DNA of 64,000 nucleotides from Bradyrhizobium erythrophlei (GCF_900129425.1 NZ_LT670817.1:1302001-1366000); one strand, 5' to 3'; positions 33,581 through 42,721 are shown, counted from the stretch's first letter. Notes: generated by a model from the sequence alone, not told the origin. Made by a program: numbers and translations.

Positions 33581-34363
33581 TTACCCCTGCAACGCTGCGA
33601 GCAATTCGTCGGGCCGCTCGACCATCATCATGTGACCTGCACCGCGCAGCACCACGGTGCGCGAATTCGGCAACGCGGCGGCGAGCGCCTTGCCTGATCT
33701 TGCCGGGGTCATCATGTCGCGCTCACCGAGAATGAATGTCGCGGGAACGGTGACCTGCGCGGCGGCGGCGAGCGCGTTCTGATAGGCGTTGCAGGCGGAG
33801 AGGTCGTTGAACAGTACGCCGGGCCGGCACTGTTCAAGCACCCGTTGGGCGCCGCTGTGCATCCACAAACCCGGCGCCAGGCTTCCGCCGAGTTCCGCCT
33901 GAAAGCCGAGGCCCCAGATCGAGACCATGTCGACGGCCGTATGATCGTCGGCCTCCGCGGCCTTGAGAAGGTCAGGTCCGACCGTCATCGTCGCCGCCGT
34001 TCCGATCAGGCTCAGCGCCGAGACTTTTGCCGGGTGTCGCGCAGCGGTCTCCAGCGCGATCAGCGAACCCATGGAGTGACCGACGAGCCTTGCCTTCGCC
34101 ACGCCGGCGGCGTCGAGCAGCGCGGCGGTCCAGTCGGCCATGTCGGCGATCGTGGAGAGCGGCGCGCCGGCCGAGCGGCCGTGGCCGGGCAAATCCGGAG
34201 CCAGCACGCCATAGCCATGATGTGCGAACCACCGGCTGTGCAAAGCCCAAGTGGTATGATCGAAGCCGGCGCCGTGCAGCAGCACGACGGTCGGCAGCGA
34301 CGAATCGAATTCCCGGCCGCCGGTGGCGACGAAGGCATCAACGTCGTTCACGGACAAAAACAT
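33581..34363 (-). CDS. alpha/beta-fold hydrolase
   Basis: 260-residue serine hydrolase, cytoplasmic. The oxyanion-hole region is VVLLHGAGFDHTTW; DLPGHGRSAG follows; the nucleophile elbow GHSMGS holds Ser97. The acid is probably the Asp of FILGERDMMTPARSG, and the catalytic His is in LRGAGHMMMVERPDELL. It starts MFLSVNDVDAFVATGG, 3 bp after the stop of the sulfhydrylase gene, so the two are co-transcribed. The substrate is unknown; the pairing with sulfur amino-acid synthesis suggests an ester or thioester, but that is inference. Confidence 0.92.
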   Translation of the reverse strand: MFLSVNDVDAFVATGGREFDSSLPTVVLLHGAGFDHTTWALHSRWFAHHGYGVLAPDLPGHGRSAGAPLSTIADMADWTAALLDAAGVAKARLVGHSMGSLIALETAARHPAKVSALSLIGTAATMTVGPDLLKAAEADDHTAVDMVSIWGLGFQAELGGSLAPGLWMHSGAQRVLEQCRPGVLFNDLSACNAYQNALAAAAQVTVPATFILGERDMMTPARSGKALAAALPNSRTVVLRGAGHMMMVERPDELLAALQG

Positions 34364-34366
34364 GGT

Positions 34367-35662
34367 TCAAGCCTTCTGCGAAAGCCGGAGCGCCTGGCCG
34401 AGGTCATCGATGATATCGGCGGCGGATTCGATGCCGACGGACAACCGCACCAGCTCTTCGCCGATGCCCGAGGCTTTGAGTTGGGCGGCATCCATCTGCT
34501 GATGGGTCGTGCTGGCGGGATGAATGACGAGGGTTTTGGCGTCGCCGACATTGGCCAGATGGCTGACCATCCGAAGCGCCTCGATGAACTTCTTGCCGGC
34601 AGGCCGGCCGCCCTTGATTCCGAAACTGACGATCGACCCCGCGCCGCGCGGCAGCAATCGCTTGGCCAGTTCGTGATCGGGATGGCTTTCGAGCGAAGGG
34701 TGCAGCACCCAATCAACGGCTTTATTCGCCGCGAGGGCCTCAAGCACGGCATGCGTGTTGGCGACATGGCGCTCCATGCGAATACCCAAAGTCTCGACGC
34801 CCTGCAGCAATTGAAAGGCATTGGTCGGTGACAGGCAGGCGCCGAAGTCGCGCAGGCCTTCGGTGCGAGCCCGCATGATAAACGCGGCCGGGCCGAATTG
34901 CTCGTCAAAGACAATGCCGTGATATCCGCCGTAAGGTTCGGTCAGCACTGAAAATTTGCCGGAAGCGCGCCAGTCGAACCGGCCGCCGTCGACGATCACG
35001 CCGCCGATGGCGATGCCATGGCCGCCGATCCACTTCGTCGCTGAATGCATGACAATGTCGGCGCCAAGCTCGATCGGCCGGCTGAGAAACGGCGTCGCGA
35101 ACGTGTTGTCGATCAGCAGCGGGATTTTCGCGTCATGCGCGATGTCAGCGACGGCAGGAATATCCAGCACCTCGAGACCGGGATTGCCGATGGTTTCACC
35201 GATCACGAGCCGGGTGTTGGGTTGAATTGCCGCGCGGAATTCGTCGAGCGCGCGGGGCTTGACAAAGGTCGTGGTGATGCCGAAGCGCGGCAGCGTGTGC
35301 GCCAGCAGATTGATGGTGCCGCCATAGAGCGAGGCAGAGGCGACGATGTGATCGCCGGCATTGAGCAGCGTCGCGATCGCCAGGTGCAGCGCGGCCATGC
35401 CGCTCGCCGTGCAGATCGCGCCGACGCCGCCTTCCAGCGCGGCGAGCCGCTCTTCGAGCACCGCGGTGGTCGGGTTCGAAATCCGGGTGTAGATGTTTCC
35501 CGCGCGCTCCAGATTGAACAGCGCCGCGGCATGCTCGGAATCCTGAAAGACATAGGATGTGGTCTGGTAAATCGGGACCGCACGCGCGCCCGTGACGGGA
35601 TCGGGATGTTGCCCCGCATGGAGGCTCAGGGTTTCGAAGGCGGGCGGCCTGGGTGCGGGCAT
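34367..35662 (-). CDS. metY: O-acetylhomoserine aminocarboxypropyltransferase/sulfhydrylase
   Basis: PLP enzyme of the Cys/Met metabolism family making homocysteine from O-acetylhomoserine and sulfide. 431 residues. PFETLSLHAGQ-type start (APRPPAFETLSLHAGQHPDP), YQTTSYVFQDSEHAA, the PLP lysine in MHSATKWIGGHG, and VVETIGNPGLEVL-type active-site loop (GETIGNPGLEVLDIP). The C-terminus has MVSHLANVGDAKTLVIHPASTTHQQ, typical of the OAH-sulfhydrylase branch rather than cystathionine lyase. It is divergent from the sulfonate operon, so sulfur scavenging and homocysteine synthesis lie side by side. The distinction from MetZ rests on overall length and motifs. Confidence 0.93.
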   Translation of the reverse strand: MPAPRPPAFETLSLHAGQHPDPVTGARAVPIYQTTSYVFQDSEHAAALFNLERAGNIYTRISNPTTAVLEERLAALEGGVGAICTASGMAALHLAIATLLNAGDHIVASASLYGGTINLLAHTLPRFGITTTFVKPRALDEFRAAIQPNTRLVIGETIGNPGLEVLDIPAVADIAHDAKIPLLIDNTFATPFLSRPIELGADIVMHSATKWIGGHGIAIGGVIVDGGRFDWRASGKFSVLTEPYGGYHGIVFDEQFGPAAFIMRARTEGLRDFGACLSPTNAFQLLQGVETLGIRMERHVANTHAVLEALAANKAVDWVLHPSLESHPDHELAKRLLPRGAGSIVSFGIKGGRPAGKKFIEALRMVSHLANVGDAKTLVIHPASTTHQQMDAAQLKASGIGEELVRLSVGIESAADIIDDLGQALRLSQKA

Positions 35663-36118
35663 GTCGATCTCGAGGAAAGATGCGTTGTCTGGTTATCACC
35701 GAGTTCGGCAGGGTGTGCCACAAAAACCCTCTGATTGTTAGCCCATGGCTTTGTTTCGCTCCGCTTTCCTCCCGGCCCGGACTTGATTTGCCGAAGAATA
35801 TTCCGTCCGTTGCACAGCTGACGGTGCGATTATTTCGATCAGTGATATCGCCCGGCCGCTGACGCTTCCATCGCGAGAGTTTGCCGGGTCGAACTTTCCC
35901 TGCCCATCTTTTGATTAACCGTTCTGCTCGATCCGTGCGCCGAGAAAAATGAGCCGCGCCGGATCGCGATTGCGCAATAATCACATCGCGACCACGCTGC
36001 GGCGCAGCGTCGTCATTGCTATTTTTGCAGAGCACTCGACACATCTCGCAGACAGCACCATCCTCTTTTGACAGCGAATGACCGCGCCCCGTTGCGGTAT
36101 TCCAGTCGGGAGATCGCA
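35663..36118. other. 456-bp divergent promoter region between metY and the sulfonate operon
   Basis: No gene is supported. The region is expected to hold promoters for both divergent sulfur units. I searched by eye for a SAM-II riboswitch on the metY side and did not find its conserved blocks. No clear operator palindrome is seen. Confidence 0.6.
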
Positions 36119-37069
36119 ATGAAGCGTCGCGAGTTTTTGCAACTATCCTTTGGAACCGTGACGATCGCTGCGCTGTCGCAGCGTGCGAGGGCGCAAGGAA
36201 GCCTCAAGGAAATTCGCATCGGCTATCAGAAGAATGGCGTGCTCGTGATCGTGCGGGAGCGCGCGACCCTTGAGGAGCATTTTGGTGCCCAGGGCGTCGA
36301 CGTGAAATTTGTCGAGTTCTCGTCGGGGCCTCCGATGATGGAAGCGATGAATGTCGGCAGCATCGATTACGGCGCCGTCGGCGACTCACCTCCGGTATTC
36401 GCGCAGTCGGCCGGAGCAGCCATCGTCTATGCCGCGGGTGAGCCGATCACCAACGGGCAGGGCATTCTGGTGCAGGGCAATTCGCCGATCCGCGCCATTG
36501 CGGATTTGAAGGGCAAGCGCGTCGGCTTCACCAAGGGCTCCAGCGCCCACAATATCGTCGTGCAGACCCTGGAAAAAGCAGGACTCATCTACGCCGATAT
36601 CACGCCGGTCTATCTGACGCCGCCGGATGCGGGCCCGGCTTTCGCCAATGGCAGCATCGATGCCTGGTCGATCTGGGATCCGTATTTCGCGATCGGCGAG
36701 ACCAAACAGAATGGCCGCATCCTGGTCAACGCGTCGGATATCACCAAGACCAACTCGTTCTATATCGCCAATCGCGACTTTGCGAAGGCCCACGGGCAGG
36801 TGTTGCAGCAGATCATCGATGTGACCGCCTCGACCGCAAAGTGGGCGGAGACGCACCGCGATGCGGTGGCGCAGGCACTGAGCGCGGTCACCAAGATCCC
36901 TCTCGACATCCAGACCGTCGCCGCCAACCGTTCGTCATTTGCCGTGGGGCCGATCACCGAGGACATCATCGCGACTCAACAGGGCGTCGCCGATCGCTTC
37001 TTCAAGCTTGGGCTCATTCCGAAACCGGTCTTGGTCCGCGATGCGGTCTGGAAGCCGGTGCAGACCTGA
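36119..37069 (+). CDS. ssuA: sulfonate ABC transporter substrate-binding protein
   Basis: 316-residue periplasmic binding protein of the SsuA/TauA/NrtA group for aliphatic sulfonates. It starts MKRREFLQLSFGTVTIAALS, with a twin-arginine motif RREFLQL, so Tat export is likely. The mature part has LKEIRIGYQKNGVLVIVRER, VDVKFVEFSSGPPMMEAMNVGSIDYGAVGDSPPVFAQSAGA and KGKRVGFTKGSSAHNIVVQTLEKAGL, the classic SsuA pattern. The ATG at 36119 is chosen because it begins the signal. First gene of the operon; ssuD follows 70 bp later. Confidence 0.93.
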   Translation: MKRREFLQLSFGTVTIAALSQRARAQGSLKEIRIGYQKNGVLVIVRERATLEEHFGAQGVDVKFVEFSSGPPMMEAMNVGSIDYGAVGDSPPVFAQSAGAAIVYAAGEPITNGQGILVQGNSPIRAIADLKGKRVGFTKGSSAHNIVVQTLEKAGLIYADITPVYLTPPDAGPAFANGSIDAWSIWDPYFAIGETKQNGRILVNASDITKTNSFYIANRDFAKAHGQVLQQIIDVTASTAKWAETHRDAVAQALSAVTKIPLDIQTVAANRSSFAVGPITEDIIATQQGVADRFFKLGLIPKPVLVRDAVWKPVQT

Positions 37070-37139
37070 CCCATCCCATCCTTGGCAGCCTGTTGCCGAA
37101 ACCAATCAAGATTTCCGACGCGGCAAGGAGGCCCGGCAC

Positions 37140-38312
37140 ATGAGTACCCATCAGTCATCCAAAGCCAACATTCTCTGGTTCCTGCCGACCCACGGCGATG
37201 GCCGCTATCTGGGCACCACGACCGGCGGACGCGAAGTGAATTTCAATTACCTGCGCCAGATCGCGCAGGCCGCCGATCAACTCGGCTATTTCGGCGTGCT
37301 GCTGCCGACCGGGCGAAGCTGCGAAGATTCCTGGGTGGTGGCGTCGGCCGTGGCGCCATGGACCGAGCGGCTGCGTTATCTGGTGGCGGTGCGGCCCGGG
37401 CTGCAGTCGCCGGGCGTTGCCGCGCGCATGACCGCGACGCTCGACCGGGTGTCGAACGGACGACTGCTGGTCAACGTCGTCACCGGCGGCGACCCCGTCG
37501 AAAACAAGGGCGATGGAATTTTCCTCGGGCATGATGAGCGCTACGCCGTCACCCGCGAGTTTCTCAACGTCTACAGCGATCTGCTTGCGGGAAAGACCGT
37601 CAATGTCGAGGGCAGGCACATCCGCATCGAGGACGGACGCCTGCTGTTTCCCCCGGTGCAGTCGCCACGCCCGGCGCTCTATTTCGGCGGATCGTCGGAT
37701 GCCGGCATCGATGTCGCCGTCGATACCGTCGATAAATATCTGACCTGGGGCGAGCCGCCGGCGCAGGTCGCCGACAAGGTCAACCGCGTCAAGGCGGTTG
37801 CCGCCGCGCGCGGACGCAAGCTCTCGTTCGGAATCCGGCTGCATGTGATCGTGCGTGAAACCAACGCCGAGGCCTGGAAGGCCGCGGACGAATTGATCCA
37901 GTACGTCACCGACGAGACCGTCGCCTCGGCGCAGAAGATCTTCTCCAGAATGGATTCGGTCGGCCAGCAGCGGATGGCGCAGTTGCATAGCGGACGCCGA
38001 GACAAGCTCGAGATCAGCCCGAATCTCTGGGCCGGCGTCGGCCTCGTGCGCGGCGGCGCGGGAACCGCACTGGTCGGCGATCCCCCGACCGTGGCGGCGC
38101 GCATCAGGGAGTATCAGGACGTCGGCATCGATACCTTCATCATGTCGGGCTACCCGCATCTCGAGGAAGCCTATCGCTTCGCCGAATTGGTGTTCCCGCT
38201 GTTGTCGTTGCAGCAGAACGACAATGTGACGACGCTTCGCGTCAATACCGGACCATTCGGCGAGACCATCGCCAATGAACGCCGGCCTTTGCTGAAGGCT
38301 TCGCAATCATGA
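37140..38312 (+). CDS. ssuD: FMNH2-dependent alkanesulfonate monooxygenase
   Basis: Cleaves alkanesulfonates to aldehyde and sulfite using FMNH2 and O2; cytoplasmic. 390 residues, the SsuD length. NILWFLPTHGDGRYLGTT is the signature start. Further family blocks are GVLLPTGRSCEDSWVVASA (with the active-site Cys of SsuD), RLRYLVAVRPGLQSPGVAARMTATLDRVSNGR and VTGGDPVENKGDG, and the C-terminal MSGYPHLEEAYRFAELVFPLL. It overlaps ssuC by 4 bases (ATGA). Reduced flavin is presumably supplied by the reductase at 39977. Confidence 0.97.
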   Translation: MSTHQSSKANILWFLPTHGDGRYLGTTTGGREVNFNYLRQIAQAADQLGYFGVLLPTGRSCEDSWVVASAVAPWTERLRYLVAVRPGLQSPGVAARMTATLDRVSNGRLLVNVVTGGDPVENKGDGIFLGHDERYAVTREFLNVYSDLLAGKTVNVEGRHIRIEDGRLLFPPVQSPRPALYFGGSSDAGIDVAVDTVDKYLTWGEPPAQVADKVNRVKAVAAARGRKLSFGIRLHVIVRETNAEAWKAADELIQYVTDETVASAQKIFSRMDSVGQQRMAQLHSGRRDKLEISPNLWAGVGLVRGGAGTALVGDPPTVAARIREYQDVGIDTFIMSGYPHLEEAYRFAELVFPLLSLQQNDNVTTLRVNTGPFGETIANERRPLLKASQS

Positions 38313-39115
38313 GCCTGATCGAAAGCCTTCCGCGCGTCCGTGGCCTGCGGCTGCCGCGCGCCGATGGCCTGATCCAGTGGATCGTGCCGCTGGCCATCGT
38401 AGTGGTCTGGCAGGCCGCCTGCGAGACCGGATTCGTGCCGGGGCGCGTGCTGCCGGCGCCGAGCGATGTGGCATTGGCGGGCTGGAAGCTGCTGCTGTCG
38501 GGCGAACTGGCGCGCAATATCTGGGTCAGCTTCTGGCGCGCCGGCGCGGGCTTTGTCATCGGCGGCGGCATCGGCTTTGCTTTCGGCCTGGCCAATGGCC
38601 TGTCGCAACTCAGCAACAAGCTGACCGATACGACGTTGCAGATGGTGCGCAACATTCCGCATCTGGCGCTGATCCCGCTGGTCATCCTGTGGTTCGGGAT
38701 CGATGAGTCCGCGAAACTGTTTCTGGTCGCGCTCGGGGTGTTCTTTCCGATCTATCTCAACACCCTGCACGGTATCCGCAGTGTCGATCCGCAGCTGGTC
38801 GAGATGGGACGCATCTACGGCATGACCGATGGCGAGTTGTTCCGGCGGGTGATCTTTCCGGGCGCATTGCCCTCGATTTTCGTCGGCGTGCGCTTTGCGC
38901 TCGGCATCATGTGGCTGACGTTGATCGTGGCGGAGACCATCGCCGCCTCGTCGGGGCTGGGCTACATGGCGATGCAGGCGCGCGAGTTCATGCAGATCGA
39001 CGTCGTCGTGCTCAGCATCCTGATCTACGCCTTGCTGGGAAAACTGGCCGACAGCGCCGCGCGTGTGCTTGAGCGGCTGACACTGTCCTGGCATCCGGCG
39101 TTCCAGAAAACGTGA
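38309..39115 (+). CDS. ssuC: sulfonate ABC transporter permease
   Basis: 268-residue inner-membrane permease with about six helices. It shows IVPLAIVVVWQAACETGFVPGRVLPAPSDVALAGWKLL, a family start, QMVRNIPHLALIPLVILWFGIDESAKL, and the EAA loop VEMGRIYGMTDGELFRRVIFPGALPSIFVGVRFALGIMW. It overlaps ssuD by 4 bases and runs into ssuB, so it is translationally coupled. Partners: SsuA and SsuB. Confidence 0.96.
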   Translation: MSLIESLPRVRGLRLPRADGLIQWIVPLAIVVVWQAACETGFVPGRVLPAPSDVALAGWKLLLSGELARNIWVSFWRAGAGFVIGGGIGFAFGLANGLSQLSNKLTDTTLQMVRNIPHLALIPLVILWFGIDESAKLFLVALGVFFPIYLNTLHGIRSVDPQLVEMGRIYGMTDGELFRRVIFPGALPSIFVGVRFALGIMWLTLIVAETIAASSGLGYMAMQAREFMQIDVVVLSILIYALLGKLADSAARVLERLTLSWHPAFQKT

Positions 39116-39123
39116 GAATATCC

Positions 39124-39969
39124 ATGCAGGAAGCCGTTCGTTTTCGCTCATCGGATGCCGAGCCCGTGGATCGCGCCGACTTCATCGAGCAGGCGCGGGT
39201 AGCGCGGCGCGGTTCGGAAGCCTCCTCGCGCGGCCTTCCACTGACCATTCGGGGCTTGCGCAAATCGTTCGGCGACAACGAGGTGTTGCGCGGTATCGAC
39301 CTGCATATTCCGGCGGGACAATTTGTGGCGATCGTCGGCCGCAGCGGCTGCGGCAAGAGCACGCTGCTGCGCCTGATCGCCGGCCTCGAGACGATCGATG
39401 CCGGCACGATTGGCTTTGGCGCGGAAACGCGGCCCGAGGATGTGCGGGTGATGTTTCAGGAGCCGCGGCTGTTGCCATGGGCGCGGGTGCTGTCGAACGT
39501 CGAAGTCGGCCTCGGTCGTGACCGCGCATCTTCGGATGCACAGGCGCGCGCCGAACAGGCGCTGGCGGAAGTCGGTCTCGAGGACAAGCGGGGGCAATGG
39601 CCGGCGGTTCTCTCCGGCGGACAGAAGCAGCGCGTGGCGCTGGCCCGCGCGCTGGTCAGTCATCCCCGCGTTCTGGCGTTCGACGAGCCGCTGGGCGCGC
39701 TTGACGCGCTGACGCGGATTTCGATGCAGCGCCTGCTGGAGCGGGTCTGGCACGATCAGGCCTTCACCGCGATCCTGGTGACCCATGACGTGTCGGAAGC
39801 CGTTGCGCTCGCCGATCGCGTGCTGGTGATCGAGCACGGCCGCATCGCGCACGATGTCAAGGTCGATATCCCGCGTCCCCACCGGCGCGGCGCGGCCGAT
39901 CTTGCGGCGCTGGAAGGCTCGATCCTGCGCGACCTTCTCCGATCGGCGGATGAACCACTGGACTTGTGA
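39124..39969 (+). CDS. ssuB: sulfonate ABC transporter ATP-binding protein
   Basis: 281-residue ATPase of the sulfonate importer. After an unusually long N-terminal extension of about 40 residues comes LPLTIRGLRKSFGDNEVLRGIDLHI. Walker A is GRSGCGKST (72-80), the Q-loop VMFQEPRLLPW, the signature LSGGQKQRVALARAL, Walker B VLAFDEPLGALD and the H-loop VTHDVSEA. The start could be a GTG at 39112 overlapping the ssuC stop or the ATG at 39124; neither has a strong ribosome site. It is followed by the flavin reductase gene 7 bp later. Confidence 0.95.
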   Translation: MQEAVRFRSSDAEPVDRADFIEQARVARRGSEASSRGLPLTIRGLRKSFGDNEVLRGIDLHIPAGQFVAIVGRSGCGKSTLLRLIAGLETIDAGTIGFGAETRPEDVRVMFQEPRLLPWARVLSNVEVGLGRDRASSDAQARAEQALAEVGLEDKRGQWPAVLSGGQKQRVALARALVSHPRVLAFDEPLGALDALTRISMQRLLERVWHDQAFTAILVTHDVSEAVALADRVLVIEHGRIAHDVKVDIPRPHRRGAADLAALEGSILRDLLRSADEPLDL

Positions 39970-39976
39970 GGCTGCC

Positions 39977-40561
39977 ATGAATTCCGCCGTCCGCACCATC
40001 AAGATCGATCGCGAAGTTTCCTCAGGAGATTTTCGCAGCGCCATGCGTCATCTGGCGGGCGGGGTCAGCGTGATCACAGTCGGAAGCGGCAAGGATATCA
40101 CGGGGATGACCGTGACATCGGTATCGTCGCTGTCGGTCGATCCGCCAACCCTGATTGCCAGCATCAACCGGGGATCATCGTCCTGGCCGCTGCTCGCACG
40201 TCACGGTTTCTTCGGCGTAAATATCCTGACCGCCGATCAGATCGATATCGCCGAGCGGTTTACCGGCAAGGACGGATTGAAGGGCGCCGACCGCTTCGCC
40301 GGCGCGCCGTGGACCGCCGGCCTGTCCGGCGTGCCGCTTTTGGCCGGCGCTTTGGCGGCGATCGAATGTGAAGCCGAGGATATCCTCGAGCGGCACTCCC
40401 ATGCGATTGTGATCGGGCGGGTGCTGGACATCAGGACCTCGGGGCGTACCGCGGCGCTGGCCTACTGGCAGGGCCAATATGTCGCGATCGACCAGAACGA
40501 GGATGCGATCAGGCTTGCCGAGGTCAGCCTTCCGGCCCCGCGCGCTCTGCGCAAAATTTGA
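39977..40561 (+). CDS. flavin reductase family protein (probable SsuD partner)
   Basis: 194-residue flavin reductase-like (DIM6/NTAB) protein. FRSAMRHLAGGVSVITVGSGKDITGMTVTSVSSLSVDPPTLIASINR is the family's flavin-binding core, then GFFGVNILTADQIDIAERFTGK, and the C-terminal HAIVIGRVLDI. It is not homologous to the NADPH-FMN reductase SsuE of E. coli but probably does the same job, supplying FMNH2 to SsuD, given that it is the last gene of the sulfonate operon. A terminator-like hairpin follows. Confidence 0.92.
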   Translation: MNSAVRTIKIDREVSSGDFRSAMRHLAGGVSVITVGSGKDITGMTVTSVSSLSVDPPTLIASINRGSSSWPLLARHGFFGVNILTADQIDIAERFTGKDGLKGADRFAGAPWTAGLSGVPLLAGALAAIECEAEDILERHSHAIVIGRVLDIRTSGRTAALAYWQGQYVAIDQNEDAIRLAEVSLPAPRALRKI

Positions 40562-40576
40562 CCCGGTGATTTCGGG

Positions 40577-40614
40577 ACGCCCCGGGCCGCTTAAGACGGG
40601 GGCGTTGGCCTTTT
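40577..40614 (+). terminator. stem-loop terminator after the sulfonate operon
   Basis: ACGCCCC (40577-40583) pairs with GGGGCGT (40599-40605), with a 15-base loop, followed by TGGCCTTTT. It begins 15 bp after the reductase stop. Confidence 0.55.
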
Positions 40615-40797
40615 GCGCGTTCGCAGGTTAAACCCTGATCGCCACAGCATCAGGAAACAGACCCCTGCGATGGAACGCATGCTCCTTCAAACTGCCATCG
40701 GCAGCGCGACTGGTTTGGCGGAAGAGCGGATCGTTGCGCCGCCGGTGAACTATTGGCGGCGGCTGGCGCGGGCGGCCCAAGGCCGTGTGCCGAGCCG

Positions 40798-40977
40798 ATG
40801 AAACGGATCGCGACCTGGGTTTTTTATGGGGTCGGCGCGCTGGCGATCGGCTATCTCGCGCTGTACGCCTATGCGGCGTTTACCGGCCGCGAGTTGCAGC
40901 CCGGCGATCCCATCCATATTTTCCGCAAGCCCGACGCCCCGAACTACTCGGCGGCGACGGACGGCGCTTTCGGCTGA
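40798..40977 (+). CDS. small single-pass membrane protein (59 aa)
   Basis: MKRIATWVFYGVGALAIGYLALYAYAAF forms one N-terminal membrane segment, followed by a short tail TGRELQPGDPIHIFRKPDAPNY. No family recognised. The start at 40798 is the only ATG directly before the hydrophobic stretch. Its 3' end overlaps the 3' end of the convergent gene at 40944-41183 by 34 bases. Confidence 0.55.
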   Translation: MKRIATWVFYGVGALAIGYLALYAYAAFTGRELQPGDPIHIFRKPDAPNYSAATDGAFG

Positions 40978-41183
40978 TGGCGGGAGACGAAGGTGCGGCC
41001 CATGGTGACGTTCTTCTGAGCGCGGATCTGGGTGTTGTCGTAGGTCCAGCACTCGCCGGAATCGTCGAGGAAGCAGACCCACAGCAGATTGTATTCGGGC
41101 CCATAGTCGATCAGCAGATGGGCGTAGCCGTCACCCTTCGGGGTAATGACGGGAATCGGCGGATCGAGTTGGAGGGTGGACAT
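40944..41183 (-). CDS. conserved hypothetical protein (79 aa)
   Basis: Small soluble protein: MSTLQLDPPIPVITPKGDGYAHLLIDYGPEYNLLWVCFLDDSGECWTYDN, then QIRAQKNVTMGRTFVSRHQ. The pattern of beta strands with tryptophans and the DSGECW motif resembles small conserved alphaproteobacterial proteins of unknown role. It lies 100 bp downstream (by map) of the flbD stop, on the same strand as the flagellar operon. Confidence 0.75.
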   Translation of the reverse strand: MSTLQLDPPIPVITPKGDGYAHLLIDYGPEYNLLWVCFLDDSGECWTYDNTQIRAQKNVTMGRTFVSRHQPKAPSVAAE

Positions 41184-41283
41184 GGCCGGCTTTCAAACAG
41201 AGTACGGCGAATTGCCTGTTTGAAAACGTGGTTGCCGCAAAACGGTTCCGGCGCGAGCAGAACTCGTGCCGGGTTATTTCAAA

Positions 41284-42663
41284 TCACGCCGTCGCAGCGA
41301 CGCGGTGATATTCGCCGGCGCCGGCGGGCGTGATCGGCAATCCGCCGTCGGCATATTCGTTCAGCTTGTTGCGCAGCGTACGGATCGAGATACCGAGAAT
41401 GTTCGCTGCGTGGGTGCGGTTGCCGAGGCAATGCTTGAGCGTTTCCAGAATGAGATCGCGCTCTACGTCGGCTACCGTACGCCCGACCAGCGCGCGGGTG
41501 ACCTGTTCGGCGGCGAAAGTGGCGTGCGCTACCGCCGGCACCGTCTTGACCAGGTCGAGACGGTCGCCGTCCGGCGTCAGGATGGCGTCGACGCCGATCT
41601 CGTCGCCCTGCGCCATCAGCACCGAACGATGAATGGTGTTTTCCAGTTCGCGGACGTTGCCCTGCCAGCGGTTGGAAGTCAGCACCCGCCTTGCATCCGC
41701 CGAAATCGGCCGCAACGGCACGCCGTTGGCGTCGGCATATTTCTTGGCGAAATGCTGTGCCAGTTCGAGAATGTCGGCCGGGCGTTCGCGCAGCGGCGGT
41801 ATCTTCAGGTTCACGACGTTGAGCCGGAACAACAGGTCTTCGCGGAAGCTGCCTTCGCGCACGGCATCGGCGAGATTGCGGTTCGAGGTCGCGATGATGC
41901 GGATATCGACCGGGACCGGGCGGGTGCCGCCGACGCGATCGATCACGCGCTCCTGGATCGCGCGCAGCAATTTGGATTGCAGTCGCACATCCATCTCGGA
42001 GATTTCATCCAGCAGCAGCGTGCCGCCGGTGGCTTCCTCAAATTTTCCGATACGGCGCGCGACGGCGCCGGTGAACGCGCCCTTTTCGTGGCCGAACAGT
42101 TCGGATTCAAGCAGATGCTCGGGGATCGCCGCGCAATTGATGCTGATGAACGGCTTCTTGGCGCGGTTGGAGCGGGTATGGACATAGCGCGCCAGCACCT
42201 CCTTGCCGGTGCCGGATTCGCCGGTGATCATGACGGAAGCGTCGGAGCCGGCGATCTGCTGCGCCAGCTTGATCACCTTGGCCATCGCTTCGTCGCGGTA
42301 GATCAGATCGCGCGAATCGTTGGCGACGGCGGCGAGCACCGCGGCGATCAATTCGGGATCCGGCGGTAGCGGGATGTACTCCTTGGCGCCGGCGTGGATC
42401 GCGGCGACCGCGGCGCGGGCGTCATTGGAGATGCCGCAGGCGACGATCGGGACGTGAATGTGTTCGGCCTCGAGCCGCATCACCAGATCGCGGATGTCGA
42501 GGGCGACATCGACCAGCAGCAGGTCGGCGCCCTTGCCGCCGCGCAGCACCCGCATCGCCTGTTCGTGATCCTCCGCATGCGTAACGGAAGCGCCATTGTC
42601 CATGGCGATCTTGGTGGCCGTCGTAAGCTGGCCCTTCAATGTGCCAACGATGAGAAGCCGCAT
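41284..42663 (-). CDS. flbD: sigma-54-dependent flagellar regulator FlbD
   Basis: 459-residue sigma-54 activator of late flagellar genes. The N-terminal receiver-like domain (1-115) is degenerate: MRLLIVGTLKGQ has no acidic pair at the usual Mg site, Asp52 remains in LLLVDVALD, and the usual Lys is absent (EYIPLP). The AAA+ domain has Walker A GESGTGKE (148-155), the sigma-54 contact loop GAFTGA (195-200), and GGTLLLDEISEMD. The C-terminal Fis-type helix-turn-helix is ILETLKHCLGNRTHAANILGISIRTLRNKLNEY. Last gene of the fliF-fliG-fliH-fliN-flbD block, 58 bp after fliN. Activity is probably set by an accessory factor such as FliX rather than phosphorylation. Confidence 0.95.
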   Translation of the reverse strand: MRLLIVGTLKGQLTTATKIAMDNGASVTHAEDHEQAMRVLRGGKGADLLLVDVALDIRDLVMRLEAEHIHVPIVACGISNDARAAVAAIHAGAKEYIPLPPDPELIAAVLAAVANDSRDLIYRDEAMAKVIKLAQQIAGSDASVMITGESGTGKEVLARYVHTRSNRAKKPFISINCAAIPEHLLESELFGHEKGAFTGAVARRIGKFEEATGGTLLLDEISEMDVRLQSKLLRAIQERVIDRVGGTRPVPVDIRIIATSNRNLADAVREGSFREDLLFRLNVVNLKIPPLRERPADILELAQHFAKKYADANGVPLRPISADARRVLTSNRWQGNVRELENTIHRSVLMAQGDEIGVDAILTPDGDRLDLVKTVPAVAHATFAAEQVTRALVGRTVADVERDLILETLKHCLGNRTHAANILGISIRTLRNKLNEYADGGLPITPAGAGEYHRVAATA

Positions 42664-42721
42664 GGTAGTCTCTCCTGTTCGTCTGTTCGCGCCGGTTATG
42701 CGCGTATCGCAAAGAAAGCCT

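Noticed and set aside
35663..35800. SAM-II riboswitch upstream of metY
   Set aside because: Expected for sulfur amino-acid genes in Alphaproteobacteria, but the conserved GATTTAA, GATAAA and GCTAAA blocks are not found in order.
40613..40801. Small + strand frame after the sulfonate operon
   Set aside because: It starts inside the terminator region, lacks a ribosome site and has no recognisable sequence.
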